Shown piece after piece: positions 27,059 through 42,634 of a stretch of DNA of 64,000 nt (the first letter of the stretch is position 1; the number at the start of each line of letters is the position of its first letter). The notes below the pieces were generated by a model that saw only the letters and a program-made list of their open reading frames with translations, had not been told where the DNA came from and made no database searches. The position numbers and the translations under genes are program-made. The stretch lies in contig CAVORB010000016.1 of NCBI GenBank assembly GCA_963698495.1, positions 1 through 64,000 on the forward strand, given 5' to 3'. The DNA is from CAVORB01 sp963698495 (GTDB lineage Bacteria; Pseudomonadota; Gammaproteobacteria; Chromatiales; Chromatiaceae).

Positions 27059-27126
27059 GCGCGGGCGCAGAGACTCGCGCTCGACGGGCGGGATTACCGC
27101 CGCTGCCACAGCACGGCGGCGGCTGA

Positions 27127-27154
27127 TTGAAAATCGCACGCGGAATGCTATGGT
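27127..27154 (+). promoter_or_regulatory. Predicted extended -10 sigma70 promoter for the TlpA-like gene
   Basis: TTGAAA (27127-27132), 16 bp, TATGGT (27149-27154), with TG one base upstream of the -10 (extended -10 TGC). Matches are 5/6 and 4/6. The predicted start near 27161 leaves a ~160-nt leader before the gene. It lies in the 260-nt gap after rnhB, supporting a separate transcript. Confidence 0.55.
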
Positions 27155-27318
27155 GCGCGCCCGGATCCCCCGGTGCCTGGGCGCGGGGCGCGGACAGGGG
27201 AACATTTCGATCGGGTGCTGTCAGACGATGGCAGCGGCGATCAAGCCGCATTGCGATGCGGCGCAGCAGCAGCGTCGGCGGGACCGCGGATCCAATGCGA
27301 ACCAGTAACGGGGAGAAC

Positions 27319-27852
27319 ATGCCAGCCATGAAGACCTTTCTTAGCCTTTTCGCCGCCACGGTTTTGTGCGCGGCAGCCGCGGCGAGCGCGGCCGAACAGG
27401 GCGAACAGACCCTCACGCCGCTGAGCGATCTCGCCCAGGCGCCGGAGTTCGATCTGGAGGACGCGGACGGGAACCGGATACGTCTGTCGGACTACCGGGG
27501 AAAGCCCCTGATCGTGAATTTCTGGGCAACCTGGTGCCCGCCCTGCCGCGAGGAAATGCCCTCGATGCAGCGCGCTTGGGAGCAGCTCTCGCAAGAGGGC
27601 ATCGGACTGATCGCGATCAACGTGGGCGAAGACGCGGACACCATTTTCCAGTTCACCGCCAACTATCCGGTGCAGTTTCCGCTCCCCATGGATCTGGATT
27701 CCCAAGTGGTTCAGGCCTGGCCGGTGAAGGGCTTGCCCACCACCTTCGTCGTCGATGCCGAGGGACGGCTGGCCTACCAGGCTGTTGGCGGACGCGAGTG
27801 GGACCATCCGGAGTTGCTCGACCAGGTGCGGTCCCTCAAGCAGGAGCCATAG
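27319..27852 (+). CDS. Periplasmic TlpA/ResA-like thiol-disulfide oxidoreductase
   Basis: Thioredoxin-fold protein exported by an N-terminal Sec signal (residues 1-25, ending AASAA). The core has the AhpC/TSA-redoxin start (APEFDLEDADGN), active site WCPPC at Cys73/Cys76, and cis-Pro in GLPTTFVV. TlpA/ResA-type proteins keep periplasmic cysteines reduced, often for cytochrome c maturation; no ccm genes are present, so the partner is unknown. Length is 177 aa. ATG at 27319 follows GGGGAG; the ATG at 27328 is possible. It interrupts the usual rnhB-dnaE adjacency and has its own predicted promoter. Confidence 0.85.
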   Translation: MPAMKTFLSLFAATVLCAAAAASAAEQGEQTLTPLSDLAQAPEFDLEDADGNRIRLSDYRGKPLIVNFWATWCPPCREEMPSMQRAWEQLSQEGIGLIAINVGEDADTIFQFTANYPVQFPLPMDLDSQVVQAWPVKGLPTTFVVDAEGRLAYQAVGGREWDHPELLDQVRSLKQEP

Positions 27853-27903
27853 GCTAGACCTCGGGCGAGGCTATCGGGGCTCCATGGCCGGCCTCGGTGC
27901 GGC

Positions 27904-27909
27904 TACAAT
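27904..27909 (+). promoter_or_regulatory. Candidate -10 element before dnaE
   Basis: TACAAT (5/6) lies in the short gap after the TlpA-like gene. The region 17 bp upstream is a poor -35. If used, transcription would begin near 27916, which supports a dnaE start at 27957-27963 rather than the upstream in-frame GTG at 27897. Confidence 0.3.
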
Positions 27910-27962
27910 GTCCGCCCGAACCTTCCGTTGCCGTCAATCCGAGAGTCCCGATCAGCTTGCCC

Positions 27963-31529
<3,567 letters not shown>

Positions 31530-31605
31530 TCGCCGCCACCGTGCGGCGAGGCACTAAGCGCTCATACTGTCCCCGGGTGTCGATTTTCATTACCATGAGC
31601 CAACT

Positions 31606-32562
31606 ATGGATCTGAACTTTCTCGAATTCGAACAACCCATCGCCGAGCTCGAGGCGAAAATCGAGGAGCTCAGGCTGGTCGGCGACGACGCCGAGATCAA
31701 CATCGAGGAGGAGATCGCCCGGCTGCACACCAAGAGCCTGTCGCTCACCGAGTCGATCTTCTCGAACCTCACGCCCTGGCAGATCTCTCAGCTCTCCCGG
31801 CACCCGCAGCGACCCTATCTGCTGGACTACATCAAGCGCATCTTCGACGACTTCCAGGAGCTGCACGGCGACCGTACCTTCGCCGACGATCACGCCATCG
31901 TCGGTGGGTTGGCGCGGCTCGACGGGCGTTCGGTCATGATCATCGGCCATCAGAAGGGGCGGGACACCAAGGAGAAGATTCACCGCAACTTCGGCATGCC
32001 GCGCCCGGAGGGCTACCGCAAGGCCTTGCGGCTGATGGAGCTCGCCCAGCGCTTCCGGCTTCCGATCCTGACCTTCATCGACACCCCAGGCGCTTATCCC
32101 GGGGTGGGAGCCGAGGAAAGGGGGCAGAGCGAGGCCATCGCCCGCAACCTCCAGGTCATGGCCCACCTGCGGACCCCGATCATTTGCACCGTGGTCGGCG
32201 AGGGGGGCTCCGGCGGGGCGCTCGCAATCGGCGTGGGCGACCGAGTCCTGATGCTCCAGTACAGCACCTACTCGGTGATCTCGCCCGAGGGCTGCGCCTC
32301 CATCCTGTGGAAGAGCGCCGACAAGGCCCAGCTCGCCGCCGAGGCGATGGCCATCACCTCGGACAAGCTCTTGGAGCAGGGGCTAATCGACGACATCGTT
32401 CCGGAGCCCCTGGGCGGCGCTCACCGCAAGCCCGACGCGATGGCCGCAACCCTCAAGCAATCGCTGTTAAGGCATCTCGACGACATCCGGGACGTGGATC
32501 TCGATGAGCTCCTCGCCAAGCGGTACGCGCGCGTCATGGGTTCCGGCAGGTACAAGGAATAG
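31606..32562 (+). CDS. accA: Acetyl-CoA carboxylase carboxyltransferase subunit alpha
   Basis: Alpha half of the carboxyltransferase that transfers carboxyl from biotin to acetyl-CoA. The start MDLNFLEFEQPIAELEAKI aligns with E. coli AccA, and the crotonase-like core has FIDTPGAYPGVGAEERGQ and GEGGSGGALAIGVGD. Length is 318 aa (E. coli 319). The dnaE-accA-tilS order is conserved. A 76-nt gap precedes it. Confidence 0.96.
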   Translation: MDLNFLEFEQPIAELEAKIEELRLVGDDAEINIEEEIARLHTKSLSLTESIFSNLTPWQISQLSRHPQRPYLLDYIKRIFDDFQELHGDRTFADDHAIVGGLARLDGRSVMIIGHQKGRDTKEKIHRNFGMPRPEGYRKALRLMELAQRFRLPILTFIDTPGAYPGVGAEERGQSEAIARNLQVMAHLRTPIICTVVGEGGSGGALAIGVGDRVLMLQYSTYSVISPEGCASILWKSADKAQLAAEAMAITSDKLLEQGLIDDIVPEPLGGAHRKPDAMAATLKQSLLRHLDDIRDVDLDELLAKRYARVMGSGRYKE

Positions 32563-32587
32563 ATGCTCTACCGCGGGTGACCCCACG

Positions 32588-33976
32588 ATGCCCGCGTTCT
32601 CGCCTGAACGCCTTCTTCCCCTTCTGAGCTCGTTCGCGCAGTGCGAACGCTGCTGGATCGCCTATAGCGGCGGCATGGATTCGGAGGTCCTGCTGCATGC
32701 CGCCAGCGTGCTCCGCGACCGAATCGCCCCCGAGGTTCGGGCTGTCCATGTCGACCATGGTCTACACCGAGATTCGGCGAGCTGGGCCGAGCGCTGCCGC
32801 GAGCGCTGCGAATGCCTTGGTGTGCCGATCCGGGTGCTTCGGGTCGATGCCGCCGCCGGACGCGGCGAGAGCCCCGAGGCGGCCGCGCGTGCGGCGCGTT
32901 ATGACGCCCTGGCCTCGCTGCTTGTACCCGGCGACCTGTTGCTCACCGCCCATCACCAGGACGACCAGGCGGAGACCCTGCTGCTTGCCCTGATGCGGGG
33001 CAGTGGCCTCAAGGGGCTCGCCGGGATGCCAGCGGTCACCAACCTCGCGGCGGGTCATCTGGTGCGCCCGCTGCTGGGATTCCGCCGCGCGGAGCTGCGC
33101 GATTACGCGGAATCGGTCGGCCTGGACTGGATCGAGGACCCGGGCAATCAGAACCAGGGTCTCGACCGCAACTTCCTGCGTCACCGCGTGCTGCCCCTGC
33201 TCGCCGAGCGCTGGCCCGCCTGCACGGCCACGATTGCCCGCTCCGCAGGCCACTGCGCGGAGGGCCAGGGCGTGATCGACAGGATCGCTGGGCGCGAGGT
33301 CGAGGGCCTTGCAGGCACGGGTGCGGGGACCTTGTCGGTTTCACGGTTGCGCGCGCTCGATCCCCCGCTCTGCAGGGTCGTGTTGCGGCATTGGATCTCG
33401 GAGCGCGGGTTCAGTCCGCCCGATGCCAGGCATCTTCAAAGGGTCATGAGAGAGGTCTTGACCGCCCGGCTCGACGCTTGCCCGCTGGTTGCGTGGGCAG
33501 GATGCGAGGTGCGGCGGTACCGGGACGACCTCTACGCCATGGATCCCTTGCCGCCTGTACCCGGGTCCGAATCCATCCCCTGGCGAACACAAGGATTGGT
33601 GTTGCCGTCCGGGCTTGGTCAGCTGGTGTTGGTTGATATGGATGGAGACGGTTTAGGCTCGGAGCAAATCGCGTTCTCGGGTTTGGAGGTGCGCTTCGGG
33701 GTACCCGGCCTCTCCCTCCGACCGAAGGACAACCCGCACCGCCGCCCCTTGAAGAAACTCTTTCAGGAATCCGGTGTGCCATCGTGGCGGCGTCAATTTG
33801 TCCCCTTGATTTTTCAGCACGGGCAACTGGCCGCGGTAGCGGGCCTTGATGCCTGCGAGGCGTTCGCTGCGGATGCCGCACCGGCCATGCGCGTACTTTG
33901 GCTGGATACGCCCGGCTGGCTCCGGTCGCGGCCGCTCGAAAGACCACGACCTGAAACAGTCGGCGATGATCCTTAG
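32588..33976 (+). CDS. tilS: tRNA(Ile)-lysidine synthetase
   Basis: Modifies C34 of the CAU-anticodon tRNA-Ile to lysidine, switching it from Met to Ile decoding; essential in most bacteria. The PP-loop SGGMDS is at residues 27-32, the N-terminal ATPase domain has HVDHGLH and AHHQDDQAETLLL, and the C-terminal TilS domains end in the KKLFQESGVPSWRRQ pattern. ATG at 32588 gives 462 aa; the open frame overlaps accA upstream without homology. Its TAG overlaps the stop of the convergent cnoX gene at 33973-33976. Confidence 0.94.
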   Translation: MPAFSPERLLPLLSSFAQCERCWIAYSGGMDSEVLLHAASVLRDRIAPEVRAVHVDHGLHRDSASWAERCRERCECLGVPIRVLRVDAAAGRGESPEAAARAARYDALASLLVPGDLLLTAHHQDDQAETLLLALMRGSGLKGLAGMPAVTNLAAGHLVRPLLGFRRAELRDYAESVGLDWIEDPGNQNQGLDRNFLRHRVLPLLAERWPACTATIARSAGHCAEGQGVIDRIAGREVEGLAGTGAGTLSVSRLRALDPPLCRVVLRHWISERGFSPPDARHLQRVMREVLTARLDACPLVAWAGCEVRRYRDDLYAMDPLPPVPGSESIPWRTQGLVLPSGLGQLVLVDMDGDGLGSEQIAFSGLEVRFGVPGLSLRPKDNPHRRPLKKLFQESGVPSWRRQFVPLIFQHGQLAAVAGLDACEAFAADAAPAMRVLWLDTPGWLRSRPLERPRPETVGDDP

Positions 33977-34836
33977 TAAAGCGCGTTGAGCATGCTCGAC
34001 CGGTAGCGCGAGACCAGCTCCCCCTCGCCGCCCAGCATGTCGAAGATCATGAGCATGCCCTTGCGGGCCGCGTCGTCTCCGTAGGCGCGATCCCTCTTGA
34101 GGAGATCGAGAAGTTGCTCTAGCGCCCCTTCGAAATCGCCGTGGGTCGCTCGGTGTGCCGCGAGCTGGTAGCGGGCCTCGCTGTCGGCCGGGTTGGCCTT
34201 GATCCGGTCCCAGAGCGCGTCCTCGGGGGGCGCGTCCTGGAGCAGTGCGGCGAAGCTCACCTGGCCCTTGAGGGCCGCGACCTCCGGGTCGCTGACGAGC
34301 TCAAGGGGCAGGCGCTGGAGCATTTCCTCCGCGCCGGCAACATCCCCAGACGCGGCCTTCAGACGTGCCTCCGCCAGAACCAGGCGGGGATTCTCCGCAT
34401 CCGTGGTGCGCGCCTGCTCCAGCAGGCTTGCCGCGCCGTCCAGGTCTCCCGCGGTCAGCAGGCCCCGGAACTGGACCAGCACCTGGTCGGACTCCCTGGG
34501 AAGATGACGCTCGAGGAAGTCCCGGATCTGGGCCTCTGGGAGCGCGCCCATGAACTGGTCCACGGGCTGTCCGTCTTTGAACAACTGCACCGTCGGCAGG
34601 CTGCGAATGCCAAACTGCATGGCCAGCTCGCGCTCCTCCTCGGTGTTGACCTTGGCGACGATGAGCTTGCCGGCGTAGTCGTCCGCCAGCTTCGCGAGGA
34701 TGGGCATCAGCATGCGGCACGGGGCGCACCAGTCGGCCCAGAAGTCGACCAGGATCGGGCGCTCGCGCGAGCCCTCGATGACGACGTCGTTGAATGTCTC
34801 CGCGGTGACCTTGACGACGTAAGGTGACTCGGCCAT
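33973..34836 (-). CDS. cnoX: CnoX/YbbN-like thioredoxin-TPR co-chaperone
   Basis: Thioredoxin domain (residues 1-110) followed by tetratricopeptide-like helices (115-287), the architecture of CnoX/YbbN. That protein protects substrates from oxidation and hands them to GroEL and DnaK. The active site here is an intact WCAPC (Cys37/Cys40), unlike the E. coli protein, which lacks the first cysteine, so redox activity is plausible. Length 287 aa (E. coli 284). ATG at 34836 lies 6 nt after GGGAG. It faces tilS and is divergent from trxC. Confidence 0.88.
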   Translation of the reverse strand: MAESPYVVKVTAETFNDVVIEGSRERPILVDFWADWCAPCRMLMPILAKLADDYAGKLIVAKVNTEEERELAMQFGIRSLPTVQLFKDGQPVDQFMGALPEAQIRDFLERHLPRESDQVLVQFRGLLTAGDLDGAASLLEQARTTDAENPRLVLAEARLKAASGDVAGAEEMLQRLPLELVSDPEVAALKGQVSFAALLQDAPPEDALWDRIKANPADSEARYQLAAHRATHGDFEGALEQLLDLLKRDRAYGDDAARKGMLMIFDMLGGEGELVSRYRSSMLNALY

Positions 34837-34971
34837 GTGCATCTCCCGCTGCTGCTTGCAAACCACTCTAAAGCCCGTAAATAAGTGTGCAAATAGACCG
34901 ATTCAAGGCACCCTCGGGGCGCGGCTCGCCGGTAGCCGGGCGCTCCGGAAGTGCCGAGCAAGGAGAACCGA

Positions 34972-35406
34972 ATGACTGAGTCTTTACACGTCGTATGCCC
35001 GAGCTGCGATGCGGTCAACCGTGTCCCCGAGGGGCGTCTCGGGCAAGGGGCGAAGTGCGGCAAATGTCATGCCGCTCTGTTCGCGGGGCACCCTTTGTCT
35101 CTGGACGAGCGGCGCTTCGCGCAGCATCTGGCCCGCAGCGACCTGCCGCTGGTGGTGGACTTCTGGGCGCCCTGGTGCGGTCCTTGTCGGGTGATGGCGC
35201 CGGCCTTCGAGCAGGCGGCGCAACAGGTCGAGCCCCGTGCGCGCCTGATCAAGGTCAACACCGAGGAGTCCCAGGGTCTCGCCAGCCGCATGGGCATCCG
35301 CAGCATTCCCACGCTGATGGTATTCAGCAAGGGTCGCGAGATTGCGCGTACCTCCGGGGCGATGGACGCGGGTGCGCTAGTCGGGTGGATACGGCAGCAT
35401 CTGTGA
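34972..35406 (+). CDS. trxC: Thioredoxin 2 with N-terminal zinc finger
   Basis: Cytosolic thioredoxin with a four-cysteine zinc site (CPSC at 9-12, CGKC at 29-32) ahead of the fold, the mark of TrxC. Active site is WCGPC at Cys69/Cys72 and cis-Pro is in SIPTLMVF. Length is 144 aa (E. coli 139). ATG at 34972 follows AAGGAG. In E. coli trxC belongs to the OxyR regulon; no OxyR site was identified here. Divergent from cnoX, making a small thiol-protection pair. Confidence 0.93.
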   Translation: MTESLHVVCPSCDAVNRVPEGRLGQGAKCGKCHAALFAGHPLSLDERRFAQHLARSDLPLVVDFWAPWCGPCRVMAPAFEQAAQQVEPRARLIKVNTEESQGLASRMGIRSIPTLMVFSKGREIARTSGAMDAGALVGWIRQHL

Positions 35407-35745
35407 CAGCGTAAGGAGGGTTCCGGTCATCGGCCGCCATTCCGGACCGACCCGCGTGGACAGGGCGCGGGGGTTACTTTAGAATTTCGCCGGGTTAGGG
35501 CATCCACACACCCCACCCCCGCTTGCCTCTGCTCGCTGCCGCGGGCAATGGCGCAGCGTCTATCTCACACCGCCGTTTACCGTGAAATCGCGCCCGGCGC
35601 GCGTCCCGGTCTCTCGCGACTCTGGCAACTGGCGGGGCCGCACTGATGTGCGGACGCGAGCGGATCGGGCGAGACCGCGTTGTTGAGAGCCGAGAGATCA
35701 TTCAGCGTGGCACCCGCGCCACGACCGCTTGCATCGGAGAGACCC
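35407..35745 (+). other. carA 5' leader and promoter region
   Basis: 339 nt without a gene. It holds a good promoter at 35457-35485, so the carAB mRNA would have a ~250-nt leader. The leader is C-rich at 35500-35520 and contains several GC-rich inverted segments (for example CGCGCCCGGCGCGCG), but no T-tract terminator. No ArgR or PurR box was recognised. One short upstream frame runs in phase into carA from 35680 but is not needed. Confidence 0.45.
35457..35485 (+). promoter_or_regulatory. Predicted sigma70 promoter of carAB
   Basis: TGGACA (35457-35462), 17-bp spacer, TAGAAT (35480-35485), each 5/6 to consensus. The predicted start is near 35492. This is the best-matching promoter seen by eye in the window, and it fits the strand and position of carA. 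Confidence 0.65.
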
Positions 35746-36891
35746 TTGAGAAAACCCGCAGTTCTGGTGCTGGAGGACGGGTCAGTCTTCCGCGGAGTGT
35801 CCATCGGCGCTGAGGGCGAAAGCGTCGGTGAGGTGGTGTTCAACACCGCCATGTCCGGGTACCAGGAGATCTTGACCGACCCCTCCTACCGCAAGCAGCT
35901 GGTGACCCTGACTTATCCTCACATCGGCAACACGGGCACCAATGACGACGACGAGGAATCGTCCCGGGTCCACGCCGCCGGGCTGATCATCCGCGATCTC
36001 CCCCTGCTGGCCAGCAACTGGCGCATGAAGGAGTCCCTGGACGGTTATCTGACCCGGAACCGCGTGGTTGCCATCGCGGGCATAGACACCCGCCGGCTGA
36101 CTCGTATTCTGCGCGAGAAGGGGGCGCAGAGCGGCTGTGTTCAGGCAGGCGACGGGCTGGACGAGGACGCCGCGCTACACGGCGCCCGGGCCTTTCCCGG
36201 GCTCAAGGGCATGGATCTGGCCAAGGAGGTCAGCACCCACAACCCCTACGAGTGGGCGCAGGGCGTATGGACCCTGGAGGTTGGCATCCCGGCGGCCCGA
36301 CACCCGGTCGACGAGCGTCTGCCCCACCACGTGGTCGCCTACGATTACGGCATCAAGCGTAACATCCTGCGTATGCTGGTGGAGCGCGGCTGCCGGGTGA
36401 CCGTGGTGCCGGCTCAGCTTCCCGCCTCGGAGGTCCTGGCGCTTAAGCCCGATGGCGTGTTCCTGTCCAACGGACCGGGTGATCCGGAGCCCTGCGACTA
36501 CGCGATTGCCGCCATCCGGGAGCTGCTGGACACCGGGACGCCCATGTTCGGCATCTGTCTCGGCCATCAGCTGCTCGGCCTGGCCTGTGGCGCCCGCACC
36601 CTGAAGATGAAGTTCGGCCACCATGGTGCCAACCACCCGGTGGTTGATCTGGCGAGCGGCCGGGTCATGATCAGCAGCCAGAACCATGGCTTCGCGGTGG
36701 ACGAGGAGAGCCTGCCCGAGCAGGTCCACGCGACCCATCGCTCCCTGTTCGACGGCTCGCTGCAAGGTATCCACCACCGGGAGCGGCCGGCCTTCGGCTT
36801 TCAGGGCCATCCTGAGGCAAGCCCGGGTCCGCACGACGTGGCGCCGGTCTTCGACCACTTCATCGATCTGATCCGTAGGCACAAGCAATGA
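35746..36891 (+). CDS. carA: Carbamoyl-phosphate synthase small (glutaminase) subunit
   Basis: Hydrolyses glutamine and channels ammonia to CarB for arginine and pyrimidine synthesis. The class I glutaminase nucleophile is in MFGICLGHQLLGLA, with the catalytic His in FGFQGHPEASPGP. I set a TTG start at 35746 (MRKPAVLVLEDGS): GGAGAG lies 4-5 nt upstream and the resulting 381 aa match E. coli (382). A GTG, TTG or ATG further upstream would add a non-conserved tail. carB follows after 89 nt. Confidence 0.95.
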   Translation: MRKPAVLVLEDGSVFRGVSIGAEGESVGEVVFNTAMSGYQEILTDPSYRKQLVTLTYPHIGNTGTNDDDEESSRVHAAGLIIRDLPLLASNWRMKESLDGYLTRNRVVAIAGIDTRRLTRILREKGAQSGCVQAGDGLDEDAALHGARAFPGLKGMDLAKEVSTHNPYEWAQGVWTLEVGIPAARHPVDERLPHHVVAYDYGIKRNILRMLVERGCRVTVVPAQLPASEVLALKPDGVFLSNGPGDPEPCDYAIAAIRELLDTGTPMFGICLGHQLLGLACGARTLKMKFGHHGANHPVVDLASGRVMISSQNHGFAVDEESLPEQVHATHRSLFDGSLQGIHHRERPAFGFQGHPEASPGPHDVAPVFDHFIDLIRRHKQ

Positions 36892-36980
36892 ACCGGAAAG
36901 ACGCAGTCACGGCGGCGTCCCGGTCATAACGGTCGGTTCATTTTTCTCCGCATCCTCTGCGCCGCGGCGGTTTTCGTCAC

Positions 36981-40187
<3,207 letters not shown>

Positions 40188-40292
40188 GCGGGGCTTGGCC
40201 CCCGCCGGGAACGGCAGTATCTTCAGGAGCCAAAGCAGAAGGCCCGTACAAGCGGGACCTCGACACGACCCAGTTCCAGGAGGAAGTCCGTC

Positions 40293-40769
40293 ATGAGCAA
40301 AGTCCCGCTAACCATCGGGGGCGCGGAAAAGCTGCGCACGGAGCTCGAACGCCTCAAGCGGGTCGAGCGCCCGCGCATCATCGAGGCCATCGCCGAGGCG
40401 AGGGCCCATGGCGACCTGAAAGAGAACGCCGAGTATCACGCTGCCCGTGAGCGGCAGGGCTTCGTCGAGGGCCGGATCAAGGATCTCGAGGGCAAGCTCT
40501 CCCACGCCCAGGTGATCGATGTCACCAAGGTCCACGCCAACGGCAGGGTCGTGTTCGGCGCCACGGTGGATGTGCTGGAGCTTGAGGACGACTCGGAGCA
40601 CACCTTCCAGATCGTGGGCGACGACGAGGCGGATACCAAGAACGGGCTGATCTCCGTAAGCTCTCCGATCGCGCGCGCCCTGATCGGCAAGGAGGCGGGG
40701 GAGATCGCCGCCGTCGAGACGCCGGGTGGCCTGCGCGAGTTCGAGATCCTGGAAGTGCGCTACGTCTAG
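40293..40769 (+). CDS. greA: Transcript cleavage factor GreA
   Basis: Rescues backtracked RNA polymerase by stimulating transcript cleavage. The N-terminal coiled coil carries the tip acids in ARAHGDLKENAEYHAARE, and the C-terminal FKBP-like domain has SPIARALIGKEAGE. Length 158 aa equals the E. coli protein. ATG at 40293 is 9 nt after AGGAGGA. carB-greA adjacency is common in proteobacteria. Confidence 0.96.
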   Translation: MSKVPLTIGGAEKLRTELERLKRVERPRIIEAIAEARAHGDLKENAEYHAARERQGFVEGRIKDLEGKLSHAQVIDVTKVHANGRVVFGATVDVLELEDDSEHTFQIVGDDEADTKNGLISVSSPIARALIGKEAGEIAAVETPGGLREFEILEVRYV

Positions 40770-40804
40770 CTCGCCGATTCCGGAGAGCACGAGAAGCGAA
40801 TCGG

Positions 40805-42634
40805 TTGCGCCGAGATAGGATCACGTCCAGTGGGCCGGAACGCGAGAGACACCGTTCCGAACCCCGGGCCGTGATCGGCCGCTGGTTTCGCCCTGTCATG
40901 CCGCGCAAGCACCTGACCTTCCGCGCCGTGGTCACCGGGATGTTCCTGGGCGCCGTTCTGACGCCCTGCAACGTCTACTCCGGGCTCAAGATCGGCTGGT
41001 CGTTCAACGTCTCCGTCATCGCCGTCCTGGTCGTCTCGGGTTTCTGGGCCCTGCTCGCCCGCTTCGAGCTGGGTCGGGAGCCTACGCGCGGGGAAGGCAA
41101 CATCGCCCAGACGACGGCGTCCTCGTCCGCCAACATTATCTCCGGCGGTCTGGTGGCGCCGATTCCGGCTCTGGCCATGCTTACCGGCACGAACCTGCCA
41201 CCGGCGCAGCTGATCGCCTGGGTGTTCGCCGTGAGCTTTCTGGGGATCTGGGTCGCTTGGTACCTGCGGGAGTCGCTGATCCTGCGCTCGGGCCTTCCCT
41301 TCCCGACCGGCCGGGCGACGGCGGAGACCCTGATCGAGGTCTTCGATCGCGGCCGAGAGGCGGCGCTCAAGCTGCGGGTGCTGCTTGCGAGCGCTGCTTT
41401 GGCCGGCGCGCTCAAATGGATCGACACCGGCGTGGCCAGTCTGCCCCGGCCTGGATTTGGGTTCCAGGTGCCGGCCCTGGGCAACATCGCCACTCTCGGC
41501 GGCATCAGCGCGAAGAACCTGACCTTCGCCCTCGATCCCTCCCTGATGCTGGCGGGATTCGGTGCCATCATCGGCTTTCGCGCCGGCGCCTCGCTTCTGC
41601 TCGGCGGCATCCTCTCCTGGGGCGTACTCGGTCCCTGGGGCCTGTACCAGGGATTCGTGGCGGCGGGACCAGACGACCCGGACGCCAGCTGGTTCGCCGC
41701 CATGATCGAGTGGCTGCTGTGGCCGGGGGTCGCGCTGATGGTCGCCTCCGCCCTGACCAAGTTCCTGCTTCACGCGTCGGCGCACTGGCGCGCCGTGGGC
41801 TCCATGCGCGGTCTGGAAGCCAGCGACGGAGGCGCATTCGCGCGCCTGGCCGGCCTGTGCGTGGGAAGCGGCCTGGTGGTCGTCGCCCAGATGGCGATCT
41901 TTGGGATCCATTGGGCGATTGCGGTGCTGGCCGTCCCGATCGCATTTCTCCTGGCGATGGTGGCCTCGCGCGTCGTCGGCGAGACGGGAATCCCGCCCAT
42001 CGGCGCGATCGGCAAGGTGTCGCAGCTGAGCACCGGCATCACCGCACCGGGGGAGATGACCGCCAACCTGATCGGCGCCAACGTGGCCGGAGGCGCGGCG
42101 GGACAGAGCGCGGACCTCCTGAACGACTTCAAGGTGGGTCATGCCATCGGCACTCCGCCGCAGCCCCAGGTCGTCGCCCAGTTCTTCGGCATCCTCACGG
42201 GCAGCCTGGTCGGGAGCCTCGTCTATCTTCGGCTGGTTCCGGACCCGGCGCGCCTACTCATCACGGAGGAGTGGCCCGCGCCCGCGGTCGCCACCTGGAA
42301 GGTGGTGGCCGAGACCTTGAGCGCAGGCTTCGGCTCGGTCCCGGGAAGCGCGTTCTGGGCGGTCGCGATCGCCACTGCCGTGGGGGTCTCCCTCTCGGTG
42401 CTGGAGCACCGCCGCGGTCCGCGCTGGCTGCCGAGCCTGCCTGCGTTCGGCCTGGCGATGGTCATCCCCGCCTCGCTGTCCTTCACCATGTTTTTCGGCA
42501 GCCTGATCGCGTGCGCGATGGAGCGTTGGCGACTGAGCCTGGCGCAGCGGTTCGTGGTGGCCGTGGCCTCCGGGCTGATCGCCGGGGAGAGTCTGACCGG
42601 TGTCGCTCGCGCGCTGATGGGTGTGCTCCGCTGA
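40805..42634 (+). CDS. OPT-family oligopeptide/metal-chelate transporter
   Basis: Polytopic inner-membrane protein with about 14-16 hydrophobic segments. The first conserved block (LTFRAVVTGMFLGAVL then NVYSGLKIGWSFN) and the middle block (GIPPIGAIGKVSQLSTG) match the oligopeptide transporter (OPT) superfamily. Members take up peptides or metal chelates by proton coupling; the bacterial substrates are mostly unknown. Start is uncertain: TTG at 40805 (609 aa), GTG at 40871 or ATG at 40898, none with a clear ribosome site; homology begins after the ATG. It lies 35 nt after greA but is not functionally related to it. Confidence 0.82.
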   Translation: MRRDRITSSGPERERHRSEPRAVIGRWFRPVMPRKHLTFRAVVTGMFLGAVLTPCNVYSGLKIGWSFNVSVIAVLVVSGFWALLARFELGREPTRGEGNIAQTTASSSANIISGGLVAPIPALAMLTGTNLPPAQLIAWVFAVSFLGIWVAWYLRESLILRSGLPFPTGRATAETLIEVFDRGREAALKLRVLLASAALAGALKWIDTGVASLPRPGFGFQVPALGNIATLGGISAKNLTFALDPSLMLAGFGAIIGFRAGASLLLGGILSWGVLGPWGLYQGFVAAGPDDPDASWFAAMIEWLLWPGVALMVASALTKFLLHASAHWRAVGSMRGLEASDGGAFARLAGLCVGSGLVVVAQMAIFGIHWAIAVLAVPIAFLLAMVASRVVGETGIPPIGAIGKVSQLSTGITAPGEMTANLIGANVAGGAAGQSADLLNDFKVGHAIGTPPQPQVVAQFFGILTGSLVGSLVYLRLVPDPARLLITEEWPAPAVATWKVVAETLSAGFGSVPGSAFWAVAIATAVGVSLSVLEHRRGPRWLPSLPAFGLAMVIPASLSFTMFFGSLIACAMERWRLSLAQRFVVAVASGLIAGESLTGVARALMGVLR

